Assembly: GCF_030388245.1 (NCBI RefSeq)
Contig: NZ_CP098360.1
Location: 1,634,501 to 1,698,500, forward strand
Length of the DNA: 64,000 bases
Reading direction: 5' to 3'
From: Paracoccus sp. TOH
GTDB lineage: Bacteria; Pseudomonadota; Alphaproteobacteria; Rhodobacterales; Rhodobacteraceae
Below are positions 10,842 to 19,169 of this stretch, piece after piece. Position numbers and translations under genes: made by a program. The notes under the pieces are model-generated. The model searched no databases. It was given only the letters and a program-made list of their open reading frames with translations, and had not been told where the DNA came from. Each line of letters begins with the position of its first letter. Positions within the stretch are counted from its first letter, which is position 1.

Positions 10842-12005
10842 ATGAAGTTCTTCCTGATCGCGGGCGAGCCTTCGGGCGACAATCTGGGCGGCGCGCTGAT
10901 GGCCGGGCTGAACAGCCTCGATCCCGGCGCCGAATTCCTGGGGATCGGCGGCCCGGCCATGGCGGCGCAGGGGCTCGCGAGCCGCTTTCCCATGGAAGAG
11001 CTGAGCCTGATGGGCATCTGGGAGGTGCTGCCGAAATACCGGGCGCTGAAGGCCCGGATCGCCGAGACCGCCCGCGCCGTCGTCGAGGCCCGGCCCGATG
11101 CGCTGATCACCATCGACAGCCCGGATTTCTGCCTGCGCGTGGCGCGCCAGGCGCGGGCGCTGGCCCCGGATCTGCGCACCATCCATTACGTCGCGCCCTC
11201 GGTCTGGGCCTGGCGGCCGGGCCGGGCCGGAAAGATGGCCGAGGTCATCGACCATGTGCTGGCGATCCTGCCCTTCGAGCCGCCCCTGATGCAGGCCGCC
11301 GGCATGACGTGCGATTTCGTCGGCCATCCCATTGTCGCCGAGCCGGTGGCGGGCGCGGCCGAGGCGGCGGCCTTTCGCGCCGCGAACGGCATCGCGCCGG
11401 ATGCGCCGCTGGTCCTGTGCCTGCCGGGCTCGCGCCGGACCGAGGTCGGCCGGCTTGGCCCGCGCTTCGACGAGGCGCTGATGCGGCTGCGCGACCGGGT
11501 GCCGGAGATTCGCGTGGTGATCCCGACCGTGCGCGGCGTCTCGGGCCTGGTGCGCGACATGGCCCGGCGCTGGCCGACCGCACCGGTGGTGATCGAAAGC
11601 CCCGAGGAAAGGCGCGCGGCCTTCGCCGCCGCCGACCTGGCGCTGGCCGCCTCGGGCACGGTCAGCCTGGATCTGGCCGCGAACGGCGTGCCCATGGTGA
11701 TCGGCTATGACGTGGCGCCGCTCAGCCGGCTGATCATCGGGATGCTGCTGCGCACCGACACCGTGACGCTGGTCAACCTGGTCAGCGAGACCCGGGCGGT
11801 GCCGGAATATCTGGGCCGCAACTGCCAGCCGGGGCCGATGTCGCAGGCGCTCTACCGGCTGATCGAGGATCCCGAGGAGCGCGGCGCGCAGCTTGCCGCC
11901 ATGGCGCTGACCATGGAGCGGTTGGGGCGCGGCGGCGAGCCTCCGGGCTTGCGCGCCGCGCGTTCGGTCATGACGGCGATCAGTTCTGCGCCGCGACCAC
12001 GATGA
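10842..12005 (+). CDS. lpxB: Lipid-A-disaccharide synthase LpxB
   Basis: A 387-residue GT19 glycosyltransferase. MKFFLIAGEPSGDNLGGALM is the classic LpxB N-terminus; FLGIGGPAMAAQGL, the VWAWRPGRAGKM stretch and SGTVSLDLAANGVPMVIGY follow in the expected order. It condenses lipid X with UDP-2,3-diacylglucosamine. The ATG at 10842 follows GGAGCG; the frame further upstream reads through the intergenic hairpin. The 3' end overlaps the convergent RidA gene by 26 bp, so no terminator lies between them. Confidence 0.95.
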   Translation: MKFFLIAGEPSGDNLGGALMAGLNSLDPGAEFLGIGGPAMAAQGLASRFPMEELSLMGIWEVLPKYRALKARIAETARAVVEARPDALITIDSPDFCLRVARQARALAPDLRTIHYVAPSVWAWRPGRAGKMAEVIDHVLAILPFEPPLMQAAGMTCDFVGHPIVAEPVAGAAEAAAFRAANGIAPDAPLVLCLPGSRRTEVGRLGPRFDEALMRLRDRVPEIRVVIPTVRGVSGLVRDMARRWPTAPVVIESPEERRAAFAAADLALAASGTVSLDLAANGVPMVIGYDVAPLSRLIIGMLLRTDTVTLVNLVSETRAVPEYLGRNCQPGPMSQALYRLIEDPEERGAQLAAMALTMERLGRGGEPPGLRAARSVMTAISSAPRPR

Positions 12006-12330
12006 TCTCGACCTTGTAGTCGGGCGTCGCCAGCGCCGATTCGCCGGTGGCGCGGGCCGGGGCGTGGCCGGCGGCGACCCAGCCGTCCCAGACCGCATTC
12101 ATCTCGGCGAAATCAGCCATGTCGGCCAGCCACACCTGGGCCGAAAGGATGCGGGTCTTGTCCGAGCCGCATTCCGCCAGCAGCCGGTCGATCTGGGCCA
12201 GCACCGCGCGGGTCTGCTCGGTCACCGATTCGCCGGGCTTGCCGACCTGGCCCGCCAGGTAGACGGTGCCGTTATGGACGACCGCCTGGCTCATGCGGGG
12301 GCCGGTCTCGATACGCTTGATCTCGGACAT
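11980..12330 (-). CDS. RidA family protein (Rid/YjgF)
   Basis: A 116-residue single-domain Rid protein: MSEIKRIETGPRMSQAV, YLAGQVG near 25-31, TRAVLAQIDRLLAECGSDKTRILSAQVWLAD and the C-terminal YKVEIIVVAAQN. Family members with an active-site Arg deaminate reactive enamine/imine intermediates from PLP enzymes; here the Arg in HAPARATG (about 92-97) is retained. It ends inside lpxB on the opposite strand and may be co-transcribed with the TSUP gene 27 bp upstream. Confidence 0.9.
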   Translation of the reverse strand: MSEIKRIETGPRMSQAVVHNGTVYLAGQVGKPGESVTEQTRAVLAQIDRLLAECGSDKTRILSAQVWLADMADFAEMNAVWDGWVAAGHAPARATGESALATPDYKVEIIVVAAQN

Positions 12331-12357
12331 GGAAAATCCTTTCGGGTTGGGCCGGCG

Positions 12358-13104
12358 TCAGAAAAGCCGCCAGAGGAACAGCGCCGTCATGCCAAAGCCG
12401 ATGGCCGCAATCAATGCCCGCAACGCGCCGATCGGGATGCGCCGCGCCACCGGCGCGCCCAGATAGCCGCCGAGCACGGTGCCGAGGCTCATCACCGCCG
12501 CCGGACCCCAGGCCACCTGCCCGCCCGCCGCGAAGATCGCGAAGGAGATCACCGACAGCGCGAAGGACAGCCAGTTCTTCAGCCCGTTCATCTGGTTCAG
12601 CTGCGTCATGCCCCAAAGCGCGAACAGCGCCAGCAGCACGATGCCCAGCCCGCCGTTGAAATAGCCGCCATAGACCGCGACCGGCACCATGGTCCCGGCG
12701 CCGAAGGGCGCCACCGCGTTGCGGTGCTGCGCTGCCCATTCCCGCACCCTGGCGCCCCAGATGAAGACCGAGGTCGCGGCCAGCAACAGGAAGGGCACCA
12801 GCACCGCGAAGGCCTGGTTCGACGAGACCAGCAGCAGGCAGGAGCCGGCGACACCGCCGACCAGCGTCCAGAAGGTCAGCCGCAGCACCAGCGCGCGCTC
12901 GATCTGCGCGATCTCGCGCCGGAAGCCCAGGGCCGCCGACAGATAGCCCGGCAGCGCCGCGACGGTGCTGGTGGCATTGGCCGAGACCACCGGCACGCCG
13001 CCGGCGACCAGGGCCGGGAAGGTGATGAAGGTGCCGCCGCCGGCGACGGCATTCAGCATCCCGCCGAAAAAACCGGCGACGAGCATCAGCAGGGTATCGG
13101 TCAT
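12358..13104 (-). CDS. TSUP family membrane permease (TauE/SafE)
   Basis: The 248-residue protein is strongly hydrophobic with about eight predicted membrane helices and TauE/SafE motifs: FFGGMLNAVAGGGTFITFPAL near residues 13-33, SANATSTVAALPGYLSA, and VAVYGGYFNGGLGIVLLALFAL in the second half. TSUP proteins export or import sulfite, sulfoacetate and related anions; the substrate cannot be told from sequence or from the RidA neighbour. Confidence 0.88.
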   Translation of the reverse strand: MTDTLLMLVAGFFGGMLNAVAGGGTFITFPALVAGGVPVVSANATSTVAALPGYLSAALGFRREIAQIERALVLRLTFWTLVGGVAGSCLLLVSSNQAFAVLVPFLLLAATSVFIWGARVREWAAQHRNAVAPFGAGTMVPVAVYGGYFNGGLGIVLLALFALWGMTQLNQMNGLKNWLSFALSVISFAIFAAGGQVAWGPAAVMSLGTVLGGYLGAPVARRIPIGALRALIAAIGFGMTALFLWRLF

Positions 13105-13227
13105 GCGCGGCCTTTCCGGAACGTTGGGCAGCCCTGCTTAGCCGCGCGGGCAGGGGGCGTCCAGCAGCCGGACAGGCAAACGCCCGGAGAAACGCTGCGG
13201 GCGGGATCGTGGCCGGGCCTGATCCGG

Positions 13228-13305
13228 TCAGAAGATGCCGGTCAGATACAGCAGGATGATCACGAAGATCGGAACCCCCAGCAGCCAGGCGATGATGCCT
13301 TTCAT
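13228..13305 (-). CDS. Conserved-looking 25-residue membrane peptide
   Basis: A 26-codon frame on the minus strand encodes MKGIIAWLLGVPIFVIILLY followed by LTGIF: one hydrophobic helix with a basic start. The ATG at 13303-13305 is preceded by GGGAGAGGAG about five bases upstream, one of the clearest ribosome-binding sites in the window; an ATG 15 bases earlier would add MGEEI. The peptide resembles short single-helix proteins annotated in other Rhodobacteraceae, from memory only. It could be a small membrane regulator or stress peptide; function unknown. Confidence 0.7.
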   Translation of the reverse strand: MKGIIAWLLGVPIFVIILLYLTGIF

Positions 13306-13343
13306 GATCTCCTCTCCCATCAGATGCTCGGGATCCGAACGCG

Positions 13344-13370
13344 GGCTGCCGGGGATTGTTCCCGGCAGCC
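13344..13370. other. Strong hairpin, 10-bp stem
   Basis: GGCTGCCGGG (13344-13353) pairs exactly with CCCGGCAGCC (13361-13370) around a seven-base loop. There is no adjacent T-run on either strand. It lies between the small minus-strand peptide gene and the plus-strand Asp-rich gene, so it could be in the leader of either. The sequence GCTGCCGGG recurs at about 13430. Confidence 0.5.
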
Positions 13371-13480
13371 GCAGGGGCCTGGCCGTCGGCCGGTTTCGAA
13401 GAAAAGCGCCGCTCCCGGGAATAGGGGGGCTGCCGGGCCGTAAACCCCTTGCCCCCTTCTGGGGTGCTCTGGGTCAAAGG

Positions 13481-13789
13481 ATGAAACGCATGAAAGCCCT
13501 TCGCATGGTTCTGATGGCAGGCATCGCCGCGGCCGCGGCGCTTCCGGCGCCGGCATATGCGGATGATGATGACGCCCCGCGCTACGCGCCCGGCCCGGGG
13601 ATCGAGCGGCTGCTGCTGCGCGGTCTCGGCGGCTGGGCATATCCGGTCTGGCGCGGCGATGACGACGACGACCGGCGCCGGGTTCGCTATCGCGGCTGGG
13701 GCGACGACGACGATGATCGCCCACGCTGGCGCAGGGGTGATCGCGACGACGACGACGATGATGATGATGATGATGACGACGACGATTGA
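13481..13789 (+). CDS. Secreted Asp-rich protein with 14-Asp tail
   Basis: A 102-residue protein with a signal peptide (MKRMKALRMVLMAGIAAAAA up to ALPAPAYA), a mature part starting DDDDAPRY, a middle with RGLGGWAYPVW, and alternating clusters of Asp and Arg that end in 14 consecutive Asp before the stop. The Asp codons mix GAC and GAT, so this is not a simple trinucleotide slippage tract of one codon. The acidic runs suggest divalent-cation binding in the periplasm or outside; this is inference. I know of no named family for it. The second ATG (13490) is an alternative start. Confidence 0.7.
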   Translation: MKRMKALRMVLMAGIAAAAALPAPAYADDDDAPRYAPGPGIERLLLRGLGGWAYPVWRGDDDDDRRRVRYRGWGDDDDDRPRWRRGDRDDDDDDDDDDDDDD

Positions 13790-13825
13790 CGGATCGTGCC
13801 GCGGCAGGACGGTCGGCCCCCGGCC

Positions 13826-14674
13826 TTAGCCGGCGTCGAAGCCGGCGCGGATCTCGGCCTCGGCACGCGCCGCCAGCGTCTTGCGCGTCTCGCCCGCCAC
13901 CGGGATCGGGGCGTGCAGCCGCACCGTGACCGAGCCTTGCGGGTATTGCGCCAGCACCGCCAGCAGATGCGGACCCAGATCCATGTCGCCCCACCAGCCG
14001 TAGAAGCGCGGGTCGCGGCCTTTCGGGGCGCGATAGGCCGCGCTCATCGGCTGGATCGCCAGGCCCCCGGGCAGGGCGGGGTCCAGGAAGCCCTGGAACA
14101 GCGTCGGCTTGAAGGGCAGCACCCGCCGGCCGTCGCTGCTGGTGCCTTCGGGGAAGAACAGCAGCCGGTGGCCGGCGCGGGTGCGCTCGGCGAATTCCTC
14201 GGCCTGGGCGCGGGCGAGCTTCGGGTCGCGGGCGACGAAATGCGTGTCGGTGACGCGGGTCAGGACGTTGATGCCCGGCCAGCCCGCCACCTCGGCCTTG
14301 GAGACGAAGAACACCGGCAGGGCGGCGTTCAGCACGAAAATGTCGAGCCAGCTGGAATGGTTGGCGACGATGGCGCCGGGGCCGCGCATCGGCCGGCCCT
14401 CGCAGCGCCATTTCAGCCCCATGATCCACAGGCAGACGCGGCAGACGATCTGCACATGCGGCCCGGTCACCGGGCGGCACGCGCCGGCGAACAGCCGCTC
14501 GACGCCGCGGATGGGCAGGATCAGCAGCACGCCCAGCACCAGCACCAGCACGATGCCGGTGCCGCGCAGCGCCACCAGCAGCCAGCCCAGCGGGCCGGGG
14601 CGCGGAATGGCGGGCGGCGGATCCTCGCCGCGCCAGGTGCCGCGGGACTGGGTGTCGCCGGACGGCCCGCTCAT
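13826..14674 (-). CDS. olsA: Lyso-ornithine lipid O-acyltransferase (PlsC family)
   Basis: A 282-residue membrane acyltransferase. A hydrophobic helix lies at about 34-55; the PlsC motif NHSSWLD puts His106 and Asp111 in the HX4D catalytic pair, and FPEGTSSDG is at 174-182. Generic PlsC enzymes make phosphatidic acid, but overlap with the olsB stop (ATGA) points to the OlsA role: O-acylation of lyso-ornithine lipid, a phosphorus-free membrane lipid. The start is fixed by that overlap. Confidence 0.88.
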   Translation of the reverse strand: MSGPSGDTQSRGTWRGEDPPPAIPRPGPLGWLLVALRGTGIVLVLVLGVLLILPIRGVERLFAGACRPVTGPHVQIVCRVCLWIMGLKWRCEGRPMRGPGAIVANHSSWLDIFVLNAALPVFFVSKAEVAGWPGINVLTRVTDTHFVARDPKLARAQAEEFAERTRAGHRLLFFPEGTSSDGRRVLPFKPTLFQGFLDPALPGGLAIQPMSAAYRAPKGRDPRFYGWWGDMDLGPHLLAVLAQYPQGSVTVRLHAPIPVAGETRKTLAARAEAEIRAGFDAG

Positions 14675-15450
14675 TGCCCCTGCCGGGTTTCGTAGAACTT
14701 GCGATGCCGTTCCGACATGGCCCCGGTGTCGACCAGCAGGAAGACATCGGTGGTGTTGAAGGGCCGGTCCAGATAGGCGCCTTCGCCGACCGAACCGCCG
14801 AGCCGCAGATAGGCCTTGATCAGCGCCGGCATGCCGGCCATGGCGGCGCGGCGGTCCAGTTGCTCGGCCGGGACCAGGTCCATGGCCTGGTAGCCCTCGG
14901 GTCGGGCGCGGGGCCGGATCGTCGGCGGCGCCAGGTGGTGGTGATGCAGCCAGCTTAGCGGTTGGGCCAGCGCCTGCACGTCGGTGCCATGGAACGAGGC
15001 GACGCCGAACAGGATCTCGATCTGGCGGGCCAGCACGTAATCGGCCAGCGCGTTCCACAGCAGGAACATGCCCGAGCCGCCGCGAAAGGCGGGGTCCATG
15101 CAGGATCGCCCCAGCTCCAGCAGCGAGCGGCCGCTGCGGCGCAGCGGCGTCAGGTCGTACTCGCCGTCGCAATAAAAGCGGCCGAAGGTTTCGGCCCGCT
15201 CGCCGGGCAGCAGGCGGTAGACGCCGACCACATGGTCCAGCTCGCTGCGCGAGCGGCGGTTGTCGACCAGCACCAGGTGATCGACCACCGGGTCGAACTC
15301 GTCGCGCTCCAATTGCTGTTCGTGATCCACCAGCGCGCCGTCGCCGCCCAGTTCCTCGACGAAGACCCGGTATCGCAGCCGCTGCGCAGCCAGCAGATCG
15401 GCTTCGTCCGTGGCGAGCCGCGTCTCGAAAAAGGAAGTCTCGGGCGTCAT
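14671..15450 (-). CDS. olsB: L-ornithine N-alpha-acyltransferase (OlsB)
   Basis: A 259-residue GNAT-type protein of the OlsB family: RLRYRVFVEELGG near the N-terminus, HLVLVDNR, VYRLLPGERAE, LLELGRSCMDPAFRGGSGMF (the acyl-carrier binding area), and FGVASFHGTD. It transfers a 3-hydroxyacyl chain from ACP to ornithine. The ATG at 15450 (MTPETSF) is chosen; a GTG 15 bases upstream is possible. It precedes olsA with a 4-bp overlap. Confidence 0.9.
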   Translation of the reverse strand: MTPETSFFETRLATDEADLLAAQRLRYRVFVEELGGDGALVDHEQQLERDEFDPVVDHLVLVDNRRSRSELDHVVGVYRLLPGERAETFGRFYCDGEYDLTPLRRSGRSLLELGRSCMDPAFRGGSGMFLLWNALADYVLARQIEILFGVASFHGTDVQALAQPLSWLHHHHLAPPTIRPRARPEGYQAMDLVPAEQLDRRAAMAGMPALIKAYLRLGGSVGEGAYLDRPFNTTDVFLLVDTGAMSERHRKFYETRQGQ

Positions 15451-15598
15451 CGTCCGGCCTGGCACCCTGTCTGGTTGCGATCTGGCATGTGTCTAGGCGT
15501 GCAAGGGTGACATTGCAACCGCGGCCCGATCCAGTGCCGCTCTTCGGCATCAAGACGGATTGACTCGCGCAAAAGTTGAATTAACTTGAAAATGTCGC

Positions 15599-15778
15599 CT
15601 AATAGGGGTCCATCGTGACCAGTTCAAGATTGATATGTCTGCCGTCCACGACCTGTTTCCCAGCATTGGTGAAGTTCACGGTAATGCGGTCGCCGATCCG
15701 CGATTGCACCTGCCCGATGCCCCATTCCGGCGCGCCGGGATGGCGCACCATCATGCCCGGTTCCAGGATTTCATTCAT
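15599..15778 (-). CDS. DUF3553 domain protein, 59 residues
   Basis: This minus-strand frame encodes MNEILEPGMMVRHPGAPEWG, followed by an SH3-like pattern (QVQSRIGDRITVNF) and ending LELVTMDPY. The pattern GxxVxHxxxxxWGxGxVxxxxGDxxTVxFxxxGxxxV is the DUF3553 signature, also seen at the C-terminus of the UvrD-type helicase at 57.9 kb. GAAGGGG lies just upstream of the ATG. Its role is unknown; the UvrD/CarD-like Tudor fold suggests binding to RNA polymerase or another protein. The gene is divergent from chpT. Confidence 0.85.
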   Translation of the reverse strand: MNEILEPGMMVRHPGAPEWGIGQVQSRIGDRITVNFTNAGKQVVDGRHINLELVTMDPY

Positions 15779-15818
15779 CTTTCGCCCCTTCTTGCGGCAC
15801 AGTGCAGGCTAGCCTTCC

Positions 15819-16487
15819 ATGGATGATCTGACAATCTACCGCGATCCGCCGTCGCACGGTCCCCTGCCGCCGGCGCTCGAGGCCGAGCGCATGGCCGCCC
15901 TGGTCAGCTCGCGGCTCTGCCACGACATCGTCTCGCCGCTGGGGGCCATCGGCAACGGGTTGGAGCTGCTGCAGCTTTCGGGCGCGTTTCCGGGCATCGC
16001 CGCCTGCGACGAGATGCAGCTGATCGTCGAAAGCGTCGAGGCGGCCCGCGCCAGGGTGCGCTGGTTCCGCATGGCCTTCGGCCATGCCGCGGCGGACCAG
16101 CGGCTGAGCCTGGCCGAGCTTTCCGCGCTGCTGGCGGATGTCGAGAAGGGCGGGCGCATCCGCCTGCGCCTGGACGCCGGGGGCGACCTGCCGCGCATCG
16201 AGGCGCGGATGATCCTGCTGGGGTTGATGTGCCTGGAAACGGCGATGCCCTGGGGCGGCAGCGTGCTGATCTGCCGCGGCGCCAGCGGCTGGCGGCTGGT
16301 CGCCGAGGCAAGCCGCACCCGGCTTGACCCGGCCCTGTGGTCCTGGCTGGACGCCGATCCGGGGCGCGAGCGGCCCGAGCCAACCTCCTCCGAGGTGCAT
16401 TTCCCGCTGCTGGCCGGTTTCGCCCGCGCCGCGAACTGGCCGCTGGCCTGGGAACTGGACGAGACCGGCGGCGAAATCGCCTTCTAA
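15819..16487 (+). CDS. chpT: Histidine phosphotransferase ChpT
   Basis: A 222-residue protein with the DHp helix MAALVSSRLCHDIVSPLGAI in which His35 is the phospho-acceptor, followed by GNGLELL. The C-terminal part is a degenerate ATPase-like fold ending in a HFPLLAGF-type segment. ChpT relays phosphate from CckA to CtrA and CpdR; in Rhodobacteraceae this pathway controls motility and gene transfer agents rather than viability. The 3' end overlaps the convergent hydrolase locus by 4 bp. Confidence 0.9.
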   Translation: MDDLTIYRDPPSHGPLPPALEAERMAALVSSRLCHDIVSPLGAIGNGLELLQLSGAFPGIAACDEMQLIVESVEAARARVRWFRMAFGHAAADQRLSLAELSALLADVEKGGRIRLRLDAGGDLPRIEARMILLGLMCLETAMPWGGSVLICRGASGWRLVAEASRTRLDPALWSWLDADPGRERPEPTSSEVHFPLLAGFARAANWPLAWELDETGGEIAF

Positions 16488-17425
16488 AGCCGATCGACCA
16501 GCCGCCGCCTGAGTCGGTTCAACAGGCCGGGCGGCAGCTCCGGCCCCTCCTCCAGCAGGGCGCCGAGCAGTGCCATCGCCTCGTCCTCGGCATGATCCAG
16601 CATTGCCATCCCGGCTTCGAACCGGCCGCGCGGGCTGCCCTGGCGGGCCAGCTGGCGCAATTCCGGCAAGGCCCGCGCCGGGTGGCGGGGCAGGGCGGCG
16701 ATGGCCAGGTTCAGCCGATAGGGTTCGGCCTTGCGCCGGGCCTCGCGGTGGTCGCGGCGGATCGCGGCGGCGTCGATGCGGTCCTCGACCAGCATCTCGG
16801 CCAGCTTGCCGATGCGGCCGGCCTGGGCCAGCACGCCGGTGGCCGGATGGCCGCCATGCGGCAGCGGCAGTGCGGTCAGCCGCGGAAAGGCCGCGCCGAT
16901 GCGCGCCGCATGGGCGCGGTCGGCAGCGATGGCGGGATCGTAGATCAGCAGCCCGGTCACGTCGCGCGCGCCCCGATCCTCGGGACGCGGCATAGTCATG
17001 CCGATACGGGCGAATTACGGGTGCCGGCCGGGATCATAGGGCGCGACCTCGGGGTCGATGCTGTATTGCGGCGACACCGCCATCACCCGCCGGGCATGGC
17101 AGGCCGCCGAATAGAGCAGCGCCGCATAACCGCCCATCGAGAAGCCGGTCGCGACGACCTCGTCATAGCCGCGGGTCGCGCGCTCCAGCGCCTCGGCCAG
17201 CGCCGGGCTGCGATCCGAGACGAACCAGTCCCGCCGCGCCGTCTGCACCACCAGCGCGTCGATGCCCAGCCTTTGCGCAAAGCGCGGGCAGACCGGCGGC
17301 TCGAACCCGCGCATGGCGCGGTCGCGGCCATGCTCGAAACCGACCATCGCGCGGCCACCGTCGCCGGCGCCGCGAAACAGGGTGATGCGGTGGCGCCGGT
17401 CCTGGTGCAGCCGTTCGGCACCCAT
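16484..17425 (-). pseudogene. Alpha/beta hydrolase interrupted by one in-frame TAA
   Basis: Codons from the ATG at 17425 read [20 protein letters not shown] and onward, with the nucleophile elbow GFSMGGYAALLYS (Ser at about 96) and AVSPQYSIDP, then stop at TAA 17017-17015 after 136 residues. The same frame continues at once: FARIGMTMP..., GLLIYDPAIAADRAHA, and LPLPHGGHPATGVL, where the His should complete the triad, to a stop at 16484. Together they form one 313-codon hydrolase. A single G-to-T change (GAA to TAA) would explain it. The start overlaps the proA stop by one base. Real nonsense mutation, sequencing error and reannotation as two small ORFs are the options; I favour the first two. 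Confidence 0.8.
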
Positions 17426-18696
17426 CAGGGGCGGATGGTGCCGTCGCCGGTGACCAGATACTTGAAGCTGGTCAGCTGCTCGGCGCCGACCGGGCCGCGG
17501 GCATGCATCTTGCCGGTGGCGATGCCGATCTCGGCGCCCATGCCGAATTCGCCGCCATCGGCGAATTGCGTCGAGGCGTTGCGCATCAGGATGGCGCTGT
17601 CGAGGCCCTTGAAGAAGCGCTCGGCGGTGGCGTCGTTCTCGGTCAGGATCGATTCGGTGTGGCCCGAGCCATAGCGGCGGATATGGGCGATCGCCTCCTC
17701 GACCCCATCGACCAGCTTGACGGCGATGATCTTGTCCAGGAATTCCTGCCCGAAATCCGAGGGCTCGGCCGGCATGGCGCCCGACACCTTGGCAAGCTCG
17801 CCCTCGGCGCGGACCTCGACGCCGGCATCCAGCAGATCCTGCACCAGCACGGCGCCGTGTTTCGTGTAGAACTGCCGGTCGATCAGCAGGCATTCCGCGG
17901 CGCCGCAGATGCCGGTGCGCCGGGTCTTGGCGTTCAGCACCACGCGGCGGGCCTTGTCCAGATCGGCGTCGCCGTCGGCATAGACATGGCAGATGCCCTC
18001 CAGATGGGCAAAGACCGGCACGCGGGCCTCTTTCTGCACCAGTCCGACCAGGCCCTTGCCGCCGCGCGGCACGATCACGTCGATGAACTCCTGCGCCCGC
18101 AGCATGGCAGAGACGGCCGCGCGGTCGCGGGTCGGCACCATCTGGACAGCGGCCTCGGGCAGCCCGGCCTGCTTCAGGCCCAGGACCAGCGCCTCGTGGA
18201 TCGCCGCGGCGCTGTTCAGGCTTTCCGAGCCGCCGCGCAGAATGACGGCATTGCCGGCCTTGAGCGCCAGCGCCGCGGCATCGGCGGTGACATTGGGCCG
18301 GCTTTCATAGATCACCCCGATGACGCCCAGCGGCGTCGCGACGCGCCGGATGTGCAGCCCGTTCGGCCGGTCCCACTCTGCCAGCACCTTGCCGATCGGA
18401 TCCTCTTGCGCCGCGACCGAGCGCAGCCCGTCGGCCATGGCGCGGATGCGCGCGGGGTCGAGCTTCAGCCGGTCCAGCATGGCGGGGGAAAGGCCCTTTT
18501 CCTCGGCATGGTGCATGTCGAGGATATTGGCGTCGAGAATCGCGTCCTCGGCGCGGAGGATCGCCTCGGCCGCGCCGATCAGGGCGGCGTGCTTGCGTTC
18601 GGCCGAGGCTTCGGCCAGCGCGGCGGCGGCGGCGCGGGCCTTCTGCCCCAGATCCGCGATCAGCGCATCGGCATCGGAAGTGGTCAGGTCTTTCAT
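17425..18696 (-). CDS. proA: Glutamate-5-semialdehyde dehydrogenase
   Basis: The 423-residue enzyme reduces gamma-glutamyl phosphate in proline synthesis. [20 protein letters not shown] (from about 129), VILRGG and the active site RTGICGAAE with Cys264 are diagnostic. The ATG at 18696 (MKDLTTSD) is preceded by AAGGG; a start six codons upstream lacks one. proB is not in the window. The stop overlaps the start of the broken hydrolase gene, so that gene is likely in the same transcript. Confidence 0.95.
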   Translation of the reverse strand: MKDLTTSDADALIADLGQKARAAAAALAEASAERKHAALIGAAEAILRAEDAILDANILDMHHAEEKGLSPAMLDRLKLDPARIRAMADGLRSVAAQEDPIGKVLAEWDRPNGLHIRRVATPLGVIGVIYESRPNVTADAAALALKAGNAVILRGGSESLNSAAAIHEALVLGLKQAGLPEAAVQMVPTRDRAAVSAMLRAQEFIDVIVPRGGKGLVGLVQKEARVPVFAHLEGICHVYADGDADLDKARRVVLNAKTRRTGICGAAECLLIDRQFYTKHGAVLVQDLLDAGVEVRAEGELAKVSGAMPAEPSDFGQEFLDKIIAVKLVDGVEEAIAHIRRYGSGHTESILTENDATAERFFKGLDSAILMRNASTQFADGGEFGMGAEIGIATGKMHARGPVGAEQLTSFKYLVTGDGTIRP

Positions 18697-18767
18697 GGCG
18701 GCATTCCCTTGCATGTGGCCTGAGATAGGCCCGCCGGAGCCGGAAAACCAGAGATTAAAGGGGGAAG

Positions 18768-19081
18768 GTGCAGGATTCTGTTGCCAGGCTCCTGCGGGCC
18801 CCGCCTTACGCTGCTAGGCGGAAGGGCTTAAGTTTCGGTTACCCGAGCTGCTTACGCAGCCAGAGCCACCGGAGCACGGTTGTCGTTGGCAACTGTACAT
18901 TTTGCACCGATGACGGTGGTAGCTCACCGAGACAAAGCAAACAGCTTTAGACGTTCGTCGATCCTGTTTCGACCCCATGCGCCCCCAACGAGGGATGATG
19001 GTGGAGCCGCCGGGTACCGCCCCCGGGTCCGATCCGCTTATTACCTGCGCGTTTATGTCCATAGTCCGACTGACGCCGAAC
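18768..19081 (-). ncRNA. ssrA: tmRNA, circularly permuted two-piece form
   Basis: On the minus strand the acceptor piece comes first, with CCCGGGGGCGGTACCCGG and an encoded 3' ACCA at 19002-18999. A short linker to be excised follows, then the coding piece beginning GGGGGCGCATGGGGTCGA at 18986. The tag frame at 18890-18852 reads ANDNRAPVALAA and stop (TAA), the proteolysis-tag style of this group. The 3' end is placed after a hairpin closing at about 18770. This order is the known alphaproteobacterial permutation. Ends are approximate to a few bases; the tag and both pieces are clear. Confidence 0.93.
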
Positions 19082-19087
19082 GATCCG

Positions 19088-19116
19088 AATATAGGCGCCG
19101 TGTCCGCGGCGCGCAA
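19088..19116 (-). promoter_or_regulatory. Sigma70-type promoter of the tmRNA gene
   Basis: On the minus strand TTGCGC (19116-19111) and TATATT (19093-19088) are separated by exactly 17 bp. This would start transcription near 19081, just before the acceptor piece of the tmRNA. Confidence 0.75.
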
Positions 19117-19169
19117 GGGAGGGGAACCCAGTTCCCCTCTTGTCCCGCGCGCGGGACAATTCACCCCTT

